From the NCBI GenBank assembly GCA_026874595.1, contig CM049318.1, positions 9,906,241 to 9,970,240 of the forward strand: a DNA stretch of 64,000 nucleotides. Reading direction: 5' to 3'. Below are positions 21,990-36,300 of the stretch, piece by piece. The notes beneath the pieces were generated by a model that did no database searches, was not told where the DNA came from, and was given only the letters and a program-made list of their open reading frames with translations. The translations under genes and the position numbers were made by a program. This DNA comes from Sipunculus nudus. Its lineage: Eukaryota; Annelida; Sipuncula; Golfingiida; Sipunculidae. Every line of letters begins with the position of its first letter. The stretch's first letter is position 1.

Positions 21990-24900
21990 ATGAGTGAACC
22001 AAGAGAATTTCCAAATCCATATCCAGAATACAATGGGGAGGCACTGCTCAGTGAGCAAGGAGAGGTCAGAATTCTTAGCATTTTGGTGAAAGGTTCACCT
22101 ATTAAATGATAATTGTATGATGTTATGATACTGTAAGATAAGAGATCATTCAGAGTACCAGTACTGTTAAAAGGATCATTATTGTATTGGCCAAAACACT
22201 CGCAGAGTTTTGTGGATACTATGTTTTCAGTCAGAGGCCACCGCCGCTGCTGCATAGGTTTCAGGAGAACTCCTCCGTAACCACTGGGCGGAATTTTTTA
22301 AATTCAGGATTACGATCGGGTTGCATGTGAACTGCTGCGCCCTCATTTTTGGTTGATCTCTGACCTTTCCTCTCTTTCCAGTGTCCATTTGTGCATCTGT
22401 TTCAATACATAAACCCACATATCTCGGGAACTGTTTGACTGATCAAGCTTAAAATTTTGCACAAATGTAGCCCTTGGATAGCATTATAACATACACTAAA
22501 AATGGAAGCGCCATCTGCAACCATGTTTGCACAGTGTCCATCTGTTCGTCTGCCTTGGGATAAAATCACTCATATCTCAGCAGTAGTTTGACATATCTGC
22601 CTAAAATTTTGCAGGTTTATACATCCTGGACAGCTTTCTTGATTTTATGAAAGTTAGCACCACCTACATTCTTGTTGCCGCTGCAGACATACAAGCTTAT
22701 ATCACTGGAACCGTCTGACCGATTTGGCCAAAATTTGCATGTGTATAGATCTCACATAGCTCTTCATCATAGGCAAAACTGGTCGAGCCACCTGCAACCA
22801 TTTTTGCAACAGCGTCCATCTGTTCATCTGCCTTGGGATAAAATCACTCGTATCTCTGCAAATTTTGCATGTGTATACATCCTGGATAGCTTTCTTGATT
22901 TTATGCCAGGTGGCACCACCTACATTCATGTTAATGCTGCAGACATACAATCTTATATCTCTGGAACCGTCTGACCGATTTGGCCAAAATTTTGCATGTG
23001 TATAGATCTTTCATAGCTCTTCATCATAGGCAAAACTGGTGGCGCCACCTGCAACCATTTTTGCACAGTATCCATCTGTTCATCTGCCTTGGGATAAAAT
23101 CACGCATAACTCGGCAGTGGTTTGACTTATCCACCTGAAATATTGCAGGTTTATACATCATGGACAGCTTTCTTGATTATATGAAAGGTGGCTCCACCTA
23201 CATTCACATTTACACTGCAGACATCCAAGCTCATATCTTGGAAACCATTTGACCGATTAGGCCAAAATGTTGCATGTGTATAGATCATAAAATTTTGCAT
23301 GTGCTCTTTATCATACGCAATTTGCAGCGTCCATCTGTTTGTCTGCCATGGGATAAAATCACTCATATCTCAGCAGTGGTTTGACATATCTGCCTAAAAT
23401 TTTGCAGGTTTATACATCTTGGATAGCTTTCTGGATTTTGTGGCAGGTGGCACAACCTACATACACATTTTGGCTGCAGACCTATATGCTAATATGCATC
23501 ACACCTCACTCTATTTCCCGTTGCCACTCAAACCTACATTTATGTTCATGCTGCAGACAGGACTGGTTTGACATATCCCCCTGACATTTTGCATGTGTAT
23601 TGATCTCATATAGCCACCTGCCACTATTTTTGCACAGCATCCCACATTTTGTCTGCTGTCAGATAAAATCACTCATAATCAAGTAGTGGTTTGACTTATC
23701 TGCCTAAAATTTTGCATATGTATACTACTTGGACAGCTTTCTGGATTTTGTAGCAGGTAGCACAACCTACATACACATTTTGTATAATGTATTAAATAAT
23801 GTATTAAATAATGTATTCAGGCCATTATCATAAACTGCTCTGCCTATTCTTTTAGTGATAATCACCATCACTGAACCACCAATTAAAGTTTCAAGAATTC
23901 TGTTTCTGAGAATTTGTTGTTGACATTTTGCTGTTCCTGAGATTTACTTGAGATCTGTACGTACCTCCTTACAGCTGCTGGAAAAGCACAAAAAGAGACT
24001 GAAAGACAATGTGTCAAAGCTACTGGGAAACCTTGAGAGGAGATTTGAGACAGAAGCAGATCCTAATGACTACACTGTGTACACTGGCTTAACAGGTTAC
24101 AATCTTATATTGTAATTAGCGATTTGTGAATCTGCGATTTTTTTAGTTCCTTCAGTCAGGCATGCTCCATTAATTAAATATCAAACCTCTCCATTTATAG
24201 CTCAACCAAATGTAGAACATTTTGGCCTTGGACATTTCTGTATGAAAATATTTATCTTTAAAGATTCAATGTAGCCTCCAACAGGATCAAACAGACATCC
24301 TTACTGTGTTAGTATCTCCTGACTGCAGGTGAGGGCATTTGTTGACATTTGTCAGTGTGCTTAATGCTAGTTTGGGACTACATGGTTGTATTTTACTAAA
24401 CCATCTGTCTCAGGCCTGAACTGTAAGACAACAAAGACCTTCAGAACTCCTCATTTCCTGAACCTCCTATATATTTGGCTCTGTGTAGCAAGACAAGCTC
24501 CCCATTGAAAGAATGTATGTCATAACAAGCTGTAAAGTTGGCCAAAAGAGACCAAATCTTTGGTTGTTTTAAAGATGTCAGATAGCAAATGTCAATTTTT
24601 AGGCCCCATAAGCTGAAATGATGTCAATTTTGATATACTCAGGTATAGCATTGCTATACTTCCACATGTATGAGAAGTTTGGGATGAATGAAGAACATTT
24701 ACACAGAGCATTAGACATCCTCCGTCATCCACTCAGACATCTGAAGAGGAGGCGGGTTTCATTCCTGTGTGGTGACCCGGGTCCTCTGGCGCTGGGGGCA
24801 GTGGTGTATGATAAACTTGGCAGTAAGAAGGACAGGGATGACTGCCTCAGCAGGTTAGGTTGGCTTATATACATTGTTTAAGATATTAGGTCTTTGTAAA

Positions 24901-27900
24901 CTCATATATGCACACACAGTTGATCAGCTGTACTACAGCTATATATATTTTAATCATTGGTTATATAGTATCACTCTGTGGACTAATATGCATCCATTGG
25001 CCACAATATTAAAATTTTCTTGTGATCCCATTGAATAACTAAACACAGCTCCGTGTATAGGCTTCAACACCAACATTTTCTTACTATCCTAGTAGCAATT
25101 AAATTTAACTAACGGTACAGGCCTCAATTCTAAGCACTTGTCATCCTCTTAACACTGAAATGACAGCTTATCCTGCAACTAACAGAATCAGAACCCCCCC
25201 CCCCCCCCATTGTGACAGTTCAGTTCCTCAAAGATTACGCCTGGTTTTCATATTACAAGTGAAAAAGGTTTTAACCTTATAAATTGTTTCATATCCAATT
25301 TCACTATTCAAGTCTTTTCTTGGGTTTGTAACATGTGATGTAACAAATTTGTCAGGCAAATCCTGTTTTTGTGCATTTTATATACAGTTGACAGTTATGT
25401 ATTGAGTATTATTAAATGTTTTGGGTACAAACTTTCAGTAATACAATGATGAAATTTGGCCTGTGAATTTTTGGGAACCAGTTGATATTTTTCGATAACA
25501 GTAATATAAGAAACTTCTTGTCTTAACTTTAAATATATGATGTACAGGGTGAGCTCGGATCTTCCTAAAGAGATATTTTACTCGCCAAAATGGTTCTTTT
25601 CCTTCTATTTTAGACTTTTTGATCGGCACAAAGACTTGAAGGAACCGAGTCTCCCTGATGAGATGCTGTTTGGCAGAGCAGGCTACTTGTTCTCCCTCCT
25701 GTTTGTTCAGAAACATCTGGGGACAGATGTAGTGGACGGGAGTATTATTGAAAAGGTGAGATTGTGAGAACAGGTTATAGTGGTAATAGGAATTTATGAT
25801 ATTATGATATGGATAAATATATAAACAAATTTAGTGAAAGCTTTAAAAAAATTACTGCAGGTGGAAACTATATACATATATATGAATGTTATGTTAACTT
25901 TAGGTGTAAAATTATAGTTAAAATAAACAGAATGAATGGCTCCCTAATGCTAAAAACTACAACCCATGATACACATAACACATCAGGGATTATTCTTGGC
26001 CTTTTAAGGGGCCTTACAATAAAAAAAAGAAAACATTTCTGTCCCTTTGCCCTTCACATATAAAACAGTACAGAAATAATTCCCCTTTCAGCAAAAACAG
26101 CCCCCAGCCTCAAAGCATAGAATAATAGATGCACATGTACAATGTTACTAATGTAATCTCTAATGAACCATACCAATACAGGATGGGGGGGGGGATTAGA
26201 AGAAGAACCATACACTCTACAAACACAACCATCCTAGTAGTTGATATTATTTGTTTCTTATAGAGCATTTTACTTTACCTAACCTGTGTTAGGCCACCAC
26301 TAATTTTAGTTGTTCAGGTGGTCATAAGACATAAATGCTGTAATTTACAGTATATTTAATGGTGATATGCTGCATAGTTACCAGTGTTTATGTGTACCAG
26401 TCACAGTTATACACTCAGAAATGTTTAATGATAAGTTATCTGATGATGTTTTTTAACAGACAGTACAGATGATCGTTACGTCTGGTCAGAACTTGTCCAG
26501 ACAGGAGAGGTCGTCTTGTCCGTTGATGTATGAATGGCACGAGAAAAAGTACCTGGGTGCTGCTCATGGACTGGTTGGGATATTCTATATGCTGATGAAG
26601 GTAAGCATGATATGCAATGAATTCTGATTACCATATTATAATAAATGATACAACAATTTGAAGATTGGGGTGTGGTCTACCCTTCATGGTGCAAATGCAT
26701 GTTCCCTTGCCACCAAAATCTCTCTGCAGATAGATTCTCACCTGGATGTAGCGGCAGCGTGCCACCCAAACATAAATTTTTAACTAACTGAAGATGGTTG
26801 GGGTGGCAGTACAAGCTATTGGGTTCAGATCAAATCTAGTATGGATAAATGTGCACTCCATTTCTAACAGTACTTTTTCATTTTCATCTGCTTGTTGAAC
26901 TGTCATTTTTCTTGATGGTAAGACAAAAAGTGGTGTTATTCTGATGGGAAAAATAGTTAATATTACATTCATGGTTGACTTAGGTGTATTGATGCAGCAG
27001 TTATTAATTACGCGGCTGGTTTTAGTTCGAAAATTTCTTTCCATCCATCATGATGGCTTTTCAGCTGCAGTAGCTGAAACTGCTTCATACTTCATTTCTC
27101 ATTGCCAGGGAAACAACATTTTTGTGTGACACCAGTTTTCTTCATTATTTTGCAAATAACACATGACCTATAAGCCTCTGATTTCAAATACTACAACACA
27201 GCAAATATTTTGATCTGACCCTTAGAATGGATGTTTTATTATGACTTGAATCATGACTCGCAGGCCTCTCTCAGTTTATTTTAAAAAGGCCTGAGTGTCA
27301 TGTTGTCATTGCTCACCTGGATGCTGATGCTGACTACTGGCATATTGCATCACTTCCCCCTCATTGAAAACTGACAGGTTTATTTCTCCAAGTTTCTTGA
27401 AACCCCTCATGGGGGCTCCCATTTTGCATACACACTATAACCTAGATGTCACATGTTACATGTAAGGACTATGGGTATTGCTCTAAAGTCTAATATAAAA
27501 AAAACTTGAAAGCCTTCCTATCTTGAGGACATATTCTAATATGGATTAAAAAAAGGAAATTTATTTCAAATCTCCAAGTTGAATATGTGTTTATGTCAAA
27601 ATATTAAGCTAAACATTACAGCAAACTCTAGTTCCTTTAATACCAAGTAAAACCTGTCAGCATTAAACCTTGGATGTTAGTAAATGTTTTCAATCAGTTC
27701 ATTGATTTTGATATGACAAAGTTTTACTATTTGTTTATCATTGAGTATGAATTTTAACAATATGTAAGAAAACAAGACACCTTTTTTTTCACAGATTGGG
27801 TAAATTATTATGCATCAGTGTTAATAGCCAATGCAGTCAGATTTGCTGTGCTGTGCCTTTATCAGATTAAGTAAACATTTTTTTTTAACTTTTTAAAGTG

Positions 27901-30900
27901 ACTGCATCTTCAGAGATGGCCTTAGTGGGACTTACCCTCAATGTAGTTTTGGCTGTTGCATCTATTTTTTAAGAACTTTTATGCCATCATTATGCTTGTA
28001 CATGTATTTGTAAATGACTCACCTGTTTCAAATTTTGCAATGTTATAGAACACCCAGTGCCACTACTGTGTTTATATTGTTTGATTTGAGGGATATTGTG
28101 CAGGTATATTTTCTCAATATTTTCTCCGATTTTCCATATGTTTGGTTTGATGTAACACATTATATCATACATATGTAGCAACTAAAAAAGAATTTGGTTT
28201 TATATTTTACCTCACAACTCAGTTACATGAGGGCAATATGTATTTGAAGAAGTCATTTAACATAAACTGTAAATCTGTAGGAAATTTTCTGATCATTTCA
28301 GGTGCAAGGAGCAGAGCTGCAAGATCTGATTAAACCAAGCATTGACTTCCTGTTGAAATTGAAATATCCATCTGGAAATTTCCCATCATCCATTGGAAGT
28401 TCAACAGGTGACAAGCTGGTACACTGGTGCCATGGTGCTCCTGGGTGGATACATATGTTTGTGTTGGCCTACAAGGTATGTGACAATCATAATAATGATA
28501 ACAAACACTTGCCATGAATCAGTAAGATTTTGTGCATAACTGACAAAGCTTTTTACTTACCACTATGTAGTCTTTCTGTAAAAGAGCAGAAAGTTTTAGA
28601 TTCCAAGTTGTTTACAGTTTGATTATGATCAGGAAAGTTTATTCTTTTCTTATCATTTCTAGCTCAGCTGATTATAAGTAATCTGAGCTATAGTCTAGTC
28701 CTTTGTCTGTTGTCCATCCATCTGGCCGTCCGTTAACAGGGCACATTTTGAAACCATTGGACGTATGAATCCAAAATTTTGCATACTGTTAGATGTCCAC
28801 AAAATCTCCTACCATACCAAAAATTAGATCTCAATTTTGCAATTTTTTTAAGTTGTTAGCATAAATATAAAATTCAGTACCTTAAATTTTGCCCAACTTT
28901 GGCCACGGCACGTTTTTTTCCTGTAAGTACTGTGGATTTAATTTTCACAGCATGTACACATAAGGATTTAATCTGTTAAAATCTGAAATTTGAAAATAAA
29001 AGCTGCAAAATTAGGCTAGTTATTGAATATTTTTTTGGAGGCTCTTGTTGTATTTCCTTACATTGTCAAGCAGTCCACATGGGTCACTGTAGATCATTCA
29101 GTGCAGCTCTCTATGCTCTCAAGGCTGTTGTTATGTAATCCCATCAGTTAGGCAAACCCTCTCTTGTTGAGGTTGATCAGGCTGTCTGCAGTTAATACCA
29201 CAGGGAGCCTCTCTCGCCCCTCCCCCCCCCCCCAACTCAATTCTGTCACTAGACCTGTAGTATAAACAAGATGAATCTTATAATTTCACATTTTTTTTCA
29301 GCAACAAGCAGTTACAACAGAGACCCCACCCCCCACCCAACCCTTCAATACACAGGACTAATAAACAAGACAAATCATATAATTTTAATGTTAAATAAAT
29401 TCTTTTTGTTGAGACTTGGACAATTTTGATTTTTTTTAAGAAAAAGAATGTTCAGGAATTTAATCCTAATGTTCTAATGAGATGAAATATTAGGATCTAA
29501 TGTAAGTGCTGACTGATAAGATTTAATGAGATATAAATACTTTGTAGCATTTCATTCATATCTCTTAAAGTTGGCCAGGCCTAGGTCTGAATAACACTTT
29601 TAAACTTAGTTTTAAAATCAGGAATATTGGTCAAACTTTGTGAGATTAATTTTTAACTGATATGGCCATATATCTAACTTTTGAAAACTTAATTACCTTA
29701 ACACATCATTTGTTTATGAAATGTAACTTCTATAGAACACTTACCGTAAGCCCATTTTTTCCCTTGGTGCATCACTAAATGGTTTCAGGCCAAAGGTTTC
29801 ATTTATTACACAGTGCATATGCTTTAGCTCATGTCCATTATTCTATAATGAGATCATGTCCATTATTCTAAAGTTTCATTTTAGCAGGGCCATTTTCTCT
29901 TAGCTTTTCAAAAAGTAATATATATAAAAAACCAAAAGAAATAAAAATATTTTGCAGTTACTAATATTTTCCAAAATTCAGCTGAGTGACGTGTCCCATG
30001 GGTCCATTGTTAACTTTACTGACTTTCAGTCATGCTGAGCTATAGGTCTTTGTCCATTGTCTTTCTGTTTGCCCATCCATTAGGCAAGCTGTCCATTAGC
30101 AGGGTCAAATCATTAATGTAGGACCTTGAAACTTCTGCCTTAAGAAAATAGAAGCTCCTTCAATAACCTCTTTGGATATCTGTAATTAGGTCACTACAAC
30201 CTATATACTCTGAGGTATGAGGCATGATTGCCTACCCCAGAAGTGATTCTCATGTTAGAAAAATTGGATTCAAATCTCCAGGAATAAATATTTAATACAT
30301 GGATTGCTATGAATCTTGCTTCTGATATTTGATAATGGACACTTTCATCAGTTGCTGGAGACCAGTGGCAACATCTGTATTTTTCTTTTTTTTTTCCATC
30401 TTTTTTTTTACTGGTTACATTTTTTTTTTCATGTATCATCTAATATCTGTAAATTTACCTCCTGTAGGACATAATATGTTGTGCACATGTGCTGCCACTG
30501 CTAAAATGCTAACAATAAATTTTTAAAACATACAACAAAAAATATTGTACCTGTGTGTTGAAAACATATGCTGATAATTCCTGTTTTTCATTCATTATGA
30601 CTAACCATTCATTACATTTTCATCATGTGCAAGCATTCGAAAAGAAAGCAGAATTATGTGCATTAGTAATGAGCAGTGCATATTAACTGTATCATATAAA
30701 AAAAATATGAGGGAATAGCTCTAACTTGTTTTTTAAATCCCCACTCTACAGCAACTGTGTTAATAATTATTGTAGACTTATGGGGAGAGCAGGTTCCTAG
30801 ATGCTGCAAGGTCATGTGCTGAGGTCATCTGGAAGAGAGGCTTGTTACGTAAGGGTTATGGAATCTGTCATGGCACCGGAGGAAATGCCTATGCCTTCCT

Positions 30901-32401
30901 AGCCATGTACAAGCTCACCAAGGAAGATAAGTACTTATACAGAGCTTTGAAAGTGAGTTTATTTTAAAACAGGTTCATATTGTATATGTTTTAATTTATA
31001 CATATTAAAAAAGTATTAAAATATTAAAAATAGGGAATGATTTAATTATTTGTTTTGTTATCATGTTCATATATCACATAAAAAACAATCACTGAAAATA
31101 CATCTGTGTCAAACAGAGTTACAGCAAAGCATGGCACAAACATATTGGTTAATTAAAATGCATTCATGTTTAATCTCTCAGAGAGAGCTTAGTGAAAAAC
31201 TTAAGCAATATATGTATGTCAGATGCAGAACTTGAGTAAAAGCTGGTTTTATTTAACATAACGTGTAATCTTATGAAAGGGAATTTGGAGTGTATCATTC
31301 TCTACTATTAAATCAAGAACACACATTTAATGACAGAAAATGATGTTGTGATTGCTATTTTTCACAGTTTGCAGAATGGTGCTTTGATTATGGGAAGCAT
31401 GGATGTCGAATCCCGGACAGGCCTTTGTCTCTGTTTGAAGGTTAGGGACACAGGATATTATTGGCTTTTAGTTTGTGATTTTGTCTTATATAAAACTTAT
31501 AGGTGTAGTAACTGTGAGATAGGTTAAAAGAAAATCAGAATATTTCCACTGAAGTGTGAGCAAGAAATAAAGCTGAATGCTTTGCTGGGAATACTCCAAA
31601 AGAAAATCTCATCCATACGTTTTTGTGTTGATTTGAAAGTGTGTATTATGAGTTGTGGTATTGTTTGTTAATATTAACAAAGTATCATAATTTAATTATA
31701 CCTTTTTTGCAAAGTTTTATTAAATTGTTCACCTGCATACTCTACAAATATAAAATGAAACAGTAATTCAGTATGGAAATCCACGATTACATCACTCACA
31801 ACTTTGTTTTATTAGCCCCAGAAATGTCAATAGGGCTCTAATGAATTTTTATGGATGCCTTTTGCTAAATTTATATGGTACTGCCTGTGTCACTTTCATC
31901 TGATAATGGCTCTGTATTTCAGTCATGATCAATGAAAGGGTAGTTCTTGAAAAAAAAAAAACCATATTTATCCCCCTCAGTGGAATCTCTGCAGAACTTG
32001 GAAATGTAAAAATTAAAATTCGCAAACAACATCAAATATAAAAAGTGAGTGATGTAATGTCCTTAATCAGACCAATTGCTGACCCATTTTTCTGTTCAGA
32101 AAAGATTGAGGAGGTTCATCACTGAAACAACATTTTGATGACTCAAAGTAAAGTAATTTACTTATGTTTAAAAAAAATTTGCATAACAGGTAAAACTGAT
32201 GATTTTTCAGTATATCAGCTGCCATTTTATTATTAAATTTTTTTTCTTTTTCAAGAGTTTCTTGGTTCACTGTATTGACTTCTTTTTTTTCCTATATCAT
32301 AGAGATTTTCTCTTGTTCTTCCAGGGCTTGCTGGTACTATATTCTTCCTTGTGGACTTGCTGGATCCAGCGAATGCCAAGTTTCCTGCATTTGACCTTTG
32401 A
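21990..32401 (+). CDS. LANCL1: LanC-like protein (glutathione-binding), complete, nine exons
   Basis: Coding exons 21990-22064, 23975-24095, 24643-24853, 25614-25755, 26460-26600, 28302-28475, 30776-30952, 31368-31440 and 32325-32401 join in frame to 396 codons; human LANCL1 has 399. Introns are GT-AG; the first donor (GAG|GTCAGA) is the weakest. The start MSEPREFPNPYPEYN matches the RAFPNPYADYN-type N-terminus. Zinc ligands are in place: Cys273 (HWCHGAPG) and Cys319-His320 (GICHGTGGNAY). Other family motifs are SFLCGDPGPLA, MLFGRAGYL, GAAHGLVGI, CRIPDRPLSLFEGLAGT and the C-terminus KFPAFDL. LanC-like proteins are cytosolic, membrane-associated, alpha-toroid zinc proteins that bind glutathione and can add it to dehydroamino acids in damaged proteins. 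Vertebrate LANCL1 and LANCL2 arose after this lineage split off, so the symbol marks the family. An acceptor-like TATTTTCAG just before 21965 implies an upstream 5' UTR exon. Confidence 0.95.
22172..23780 (-). mobile_element. Repeat element with about five tandem units, inside LANCL intron 1
   Basis: An inverted relative of the element at 17544-18410. The boundary at 22172-22219 holds a decayed hairpin end (TTGGCCAAAACAC..GTTTTGTGGATAC), followed by the CCGCCGCTGCTG and CCACTGGGCGG blocks that mirror the other copy. About five units of 250-280 bp follow. Each carries TTTTTGCACAG..CCATCTGTT, TGCCTTGGGATAAAATCAC, GTTTGACATATCTGCCT and GTTTATACATC. The far end, near 23780, lacks a recognisable TIR. 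Relative to the shorter copy, the tandem unit has multiplied. Confidence 0.75.
28671..30012 (+). repeat. Dispersed repeat, copy 1 (LANCL intron 6)
   Basis: Starts AGCTCAGCTGA and ends near CAGCTGAGTGACGTGTCCCATGG. Shared blocks with 39757-41613 include GGGCACATTTTGAAACCATT, CCAAAATTTTGCATAC, ATACCAAAAATT, GGCACGTTTTT and ATTTAATTTTCACAGCAT at the start, and CTCTTAGCTT and CCCATGGGTC at the end. The termini are short imperfect inverted repeats (CAGCTGA). A truncated third copy starts at about 30034 (GCTGAGCTATAGGTCTTTGTCC). It is noncoding and probably a nonautonomous DNA element. Confidence 0.75.
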
Positions 32402-33358
32402 ACATTTTCTGAATTTTGAACTTTATTAACAATATATGTAAATGAAATATACAATTTATTCACTTAAGTGGACATCCATTGTTCCATTTCAGTCATAGCT
32501 GTTGGAGAAAACTGTCGACTGAAGTTTTTATAAAGAGTGACAGATATTGTTGATAAACATCATGGAGTACAAAGTGTACAGAAAACCTTGTAGGGTTGAG
32601 CTAACATAGGTCAAATGTACCTCCTGTTTTGTAATAATGAGATATACTTCTTCCAAGTTTGGTGAAATAATCACCTCATAATACCTGCTTGTTTCAAACG
32701 TGGGATCAAAGTGTATTATGTGAATTTGACTTTGATACAATTAGGTGTTACTCAATGTTGATCCCATGAGTTGAGAACTGGTCTCAGCCAGGAGACATAA
32801 AGGTTGGAGTCTTTTGATGCAAATTACCGTATTTTATGAGAAATTTATTTAAATGGACATATTCTTCTTTATCAGGTGACTTAAAGGATTCTCCCTTTTA
32901 AGATAGCAGTATTGTTTTAGACTAGCTTGATTAGAACACTGCATCGTCCTTTGTGTCAGATGCAAATTACATGTGTCATGTTTTGAAACATGTTGCAGGT
33001 GTTGAGGTATTATTTTAGATAAAAAAAAAAAAAACCTGCCTCTCTGGGAGATGGATCTTTTATGCATTTCTAAAACATGTTACAAGTATTCAATATCAAA
33101 TCTATAAGTTTCATTTCCGTACATCCCCGGTAGTTAAATGAGTATTGATAAAAGTAATTTTTTTTTATTTGTTTTAATAGCACTCATTTACCAGTATAAC
33201 CTTTGATTTGTGCTTAGCCAAGAGGTTAAATTATTGGTTTGTTAAAGACTTTTGTATTTGTGCCATTGTTTGAAAGAGTCTAAAAGGCTAAAGGAAAGTA
33301 TGTATGACATGTCATGTTTGTGTATTTCATGTTTTGTTTACACTGCCATTATTATATA

Positions 33359-33364
33359 AATAAA
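33359..33364 (+). terminator. Candidate LANCL polyadenylation signal
   Basis: AATAAA about 960 bp after the LANCL stop codon. The 3' UTR in between (32402-33358) is AT-rich with no other gene seen. Cleavage would be expected 10-30 bp downstream. Confidence 0.5.
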
Positions 33365-33879
33365 CTGCTTAAAGCTCATGTTTGGTGTCTTTCCTAATGA
33401 AAAATACTAAATCCATTTACATCCTCTGAATACAGAAGTATGGGATGCAAGTAAATTCTGAGGAGATAGCTAGAATTTCAAGGTTTTAACCTATATTTTG
33501 CAGACAGAATTACATTAATCAGTTCTTGAATAACTCCCTGACTAAACTTGGAGCCCTCTTAAAATTCACTCTCCAAATTCTTTTTTTTTTCGAATGAGGC
33601 GCATATTTTTTAAGGCTGGATTACATTGATCAGTTATATATTTAACTCTGACAAAACTAGTAGCGCTCTTTGAAATTCATTGCCTGCCATCTTTTTAGGA
33701 TTGCCATCGCCCTATCCATTGACCAAAGAACGTCCGAAAAAGGTGCCCTGTACATTGTCTGCTTCACACTGACCAGCAATTATGATCTAAATGTAGCAGT
33801 CGACGAAATAAACTGAAAAAAAAACATAAGAAAGATTGGGCCACTTGACCTAGCGGCATGTATCAGACCTTTCATCAGG

Positions 33880-36300
33880 AAGAAAATCTGAAAGAGTAAA
33901 TGCTTTGATAGCACATCAACTGACTAAATACAACATCTGCATCGCAGCCCTCTCTGGTCCAGCCTAGCCCACCATGGAGCGAACCTGGCTTAAAATGGAA
34001 ATCAATGGTCATTGCAGACCCTCCAACCGTGACTTGCCCTGGATGGTCAAACTTTTCGGGTCTACAGCCATAGGTGTTGAAAGTTTAAAACTTACAAACT
34101 TCAACGCCTTGACTGACACAAACTGTTCACATGGAAATTTGTCATAGGGAAATATGATAGTCCAAAGGGCAACGGCAATAGACCTCGAATACTGAAGTTA
34201 CTCGCCTCATACACAGGTGTTTACTAGCAGTGATAGACGGATGGACTTGCAACCTTTCAGAGGTATTGGCTGGACTGACCACGGAACAGAAATCCGCAAA
34301 ATTAACCTACGAAACTTTAGGGGAGGAAACCAAGAAAAGGAAGGGCTCGATTTTTGGCGATTGAAGTCTTGGGCTAGAATAAGTGAGGAAGTGGACCGTC
34401 AGGTAAACGCGGTCCTCCGTGACCTTGTTCATTTCAAGGATTCCTCAATGTTGGTCTTACCACACGCAGGCCCAAGGCCGGGATCGGAAACAAGAACGAT
34501 ACTGAAATCAGTCCATGTGCTCATCGAGAAAAAGCATAAGATCGTGATAACCAAACTCTGGCTAAGAAATTAGCCTTCTTTCCCCTTCGTATGAAAAATC
34601 TCATTATCGAGCTAAAGAGCTGATTATAAGAACGAGGCATATATTTTTGAGACAGGATCCACGATCCTTCAAAACCCTGTATACACGAAGCACCTTACAA
34701 ACTTTTAACACACATTAAGTATACAGTATTGATTGGCCTATCTGCCTGGCTGATAATAAAGACCGAAAGACTAAACCGCTGGGCAGAGCACTTTTCCTCG
34801 GTCGGTCATCTGCTATCCGCGAGGCCAATGTGTGAATATCTCAGGTCGACACCGAAGCGGAGCTGACAGACCCATCAGTAAAACCTGAATCGAAAAGATC
34901 ATCAACCCCATTATTTTCTGGAAAGGCCAAATTCACTTGCACTGAGCTCTTCCAAACTATATGCCTTCAAGAAGTGACACCTCCACTCGGCTGTACAAAA
35001 GGACATTGCGGGCTGTCCTTTCTGTCAATACCTAAACAGGTGCTATCGTTCTTTTCCTGTTGTATCGCTTCATCACATGCACATTCTGGAAAAGGTTCAC
35101 TTGACGAAGAGCTGATAAGGGACACTGGACATGGGGATCCCCTGCAAAAGAAACGCCAGGGGAAGGATCGACAGCTGAACATCCATTTTGTCAAAATAAC
35201 CAAGGCCTTACAGGTATCGAGACTCGGGAAGGACTATGGGAAATAATGAAAAATATATCTGCCCTGGCAGGATTGTTAGATACTTCCATTAAGGGATGCT
35301 ACTTCTTTTCTGGTGAATGGAGTGGCCAATAGCATGAAGCATAGGTACGAGTGGGACCTTAGTCTAGCCCTGTTCGGCATGATATTTACAGTTATTTTGA
35401 CTAATACGTTGAGAGACGACCATTACACGGTATGGTATTCCCGTCACTTATTTAAACAGATGGATAACTTTTCGATCCGCTTATTTAAAATGAAACAAAA
35501 AAAAGAAGCGAGCTGAACAATATGATAATACATCAATTCCGTTGATGCCTCTTGAGCAGCTAACCAAAATACGAAATGCACACAGTTGATGGTTTCCATT
35601 TTATTGTTTGTGATGGCTTTGGTCTCACTATTAGCCTAAAACACAGTCATTTACCAAACCAACACTGAATGTAGAAGGCGTAGAACCTACTGTTACAGTG
35701 AATGGACAGAGATAGGAGATGGTCAGCAAGTTCATATACTGTCCAGAGTTTTTTTTATGCTGAAACAGATGCTATATTCTTTTGTATTCTGACTTTGAAC
35801 CTATTCTTAGAACATAGAAGCATCAGTCTGTAGACTAAAGCTGACTTTATATATTGCTGCGTGCATGCGAGAGCTGGACTGTGCACTCACAGAAAACAAA
35901 CCAGAAGGCATTTACACACCCATCACCTAAGAAACCTTGTACATATGCCCAGGGGGACCAGATCCTATACAGAGAGTTCGTAAAATTACCATTCTTATCA
36001 CTGCCATAGAAGACCCATATCAGATGGACAGGACATCTTAATTATATTGTCGCCTGCCTGATAACCGTCTTCTCAGAGGACAATTTTACGGTGAATTTTG
36101 TCAAGGCTATAGCTCAAGTGACAGCACAAAGAAGGATTTCAAGGGAAGCTCGGATGAGTCCCTCAGGAGATTCACGATCATCACGGATACGGAACAACTT
36201 GCATATGACAGGCCTGGATAAAGAGCCATTAGCCAGAGTGATGACCTGATATCAGAGCAAACTGTAATTGCAGAGGCTAAGCAGTGAACACAGGACACCA
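33880..36300 (+). pseudogene. Heavily decayed LINE (endonuclease-RT) remnant
   Basis: No long frame survives, but fragments in plus-strand order match one LINE type I recognise. KYNICIAALS near 33930 resembles the endonuclease start. FGLTISLK near 35620 is typical of the segment after the YADD box. TVTVNGQR and EMVSKFIYC near 35700 match the ITVNG..LE.V.KFTYLG block, and IRWTGHL then RLPDNRLLRGQFYGE near 36010-36090 match the RW.GH..RM.D.RLP...FYGEL block near the C-terminus. The assignment rests on remembered family consensus, with many stops and frameshifts between matches. Local base composition is less AT-rich than the flanks. Confidence 0.6.

Noticed and set aside
34217-34573. 118-codon frame in the decayed LINE
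   Set aside because: Lies within a remnant full of stops and frameshifts; not a separate gene.
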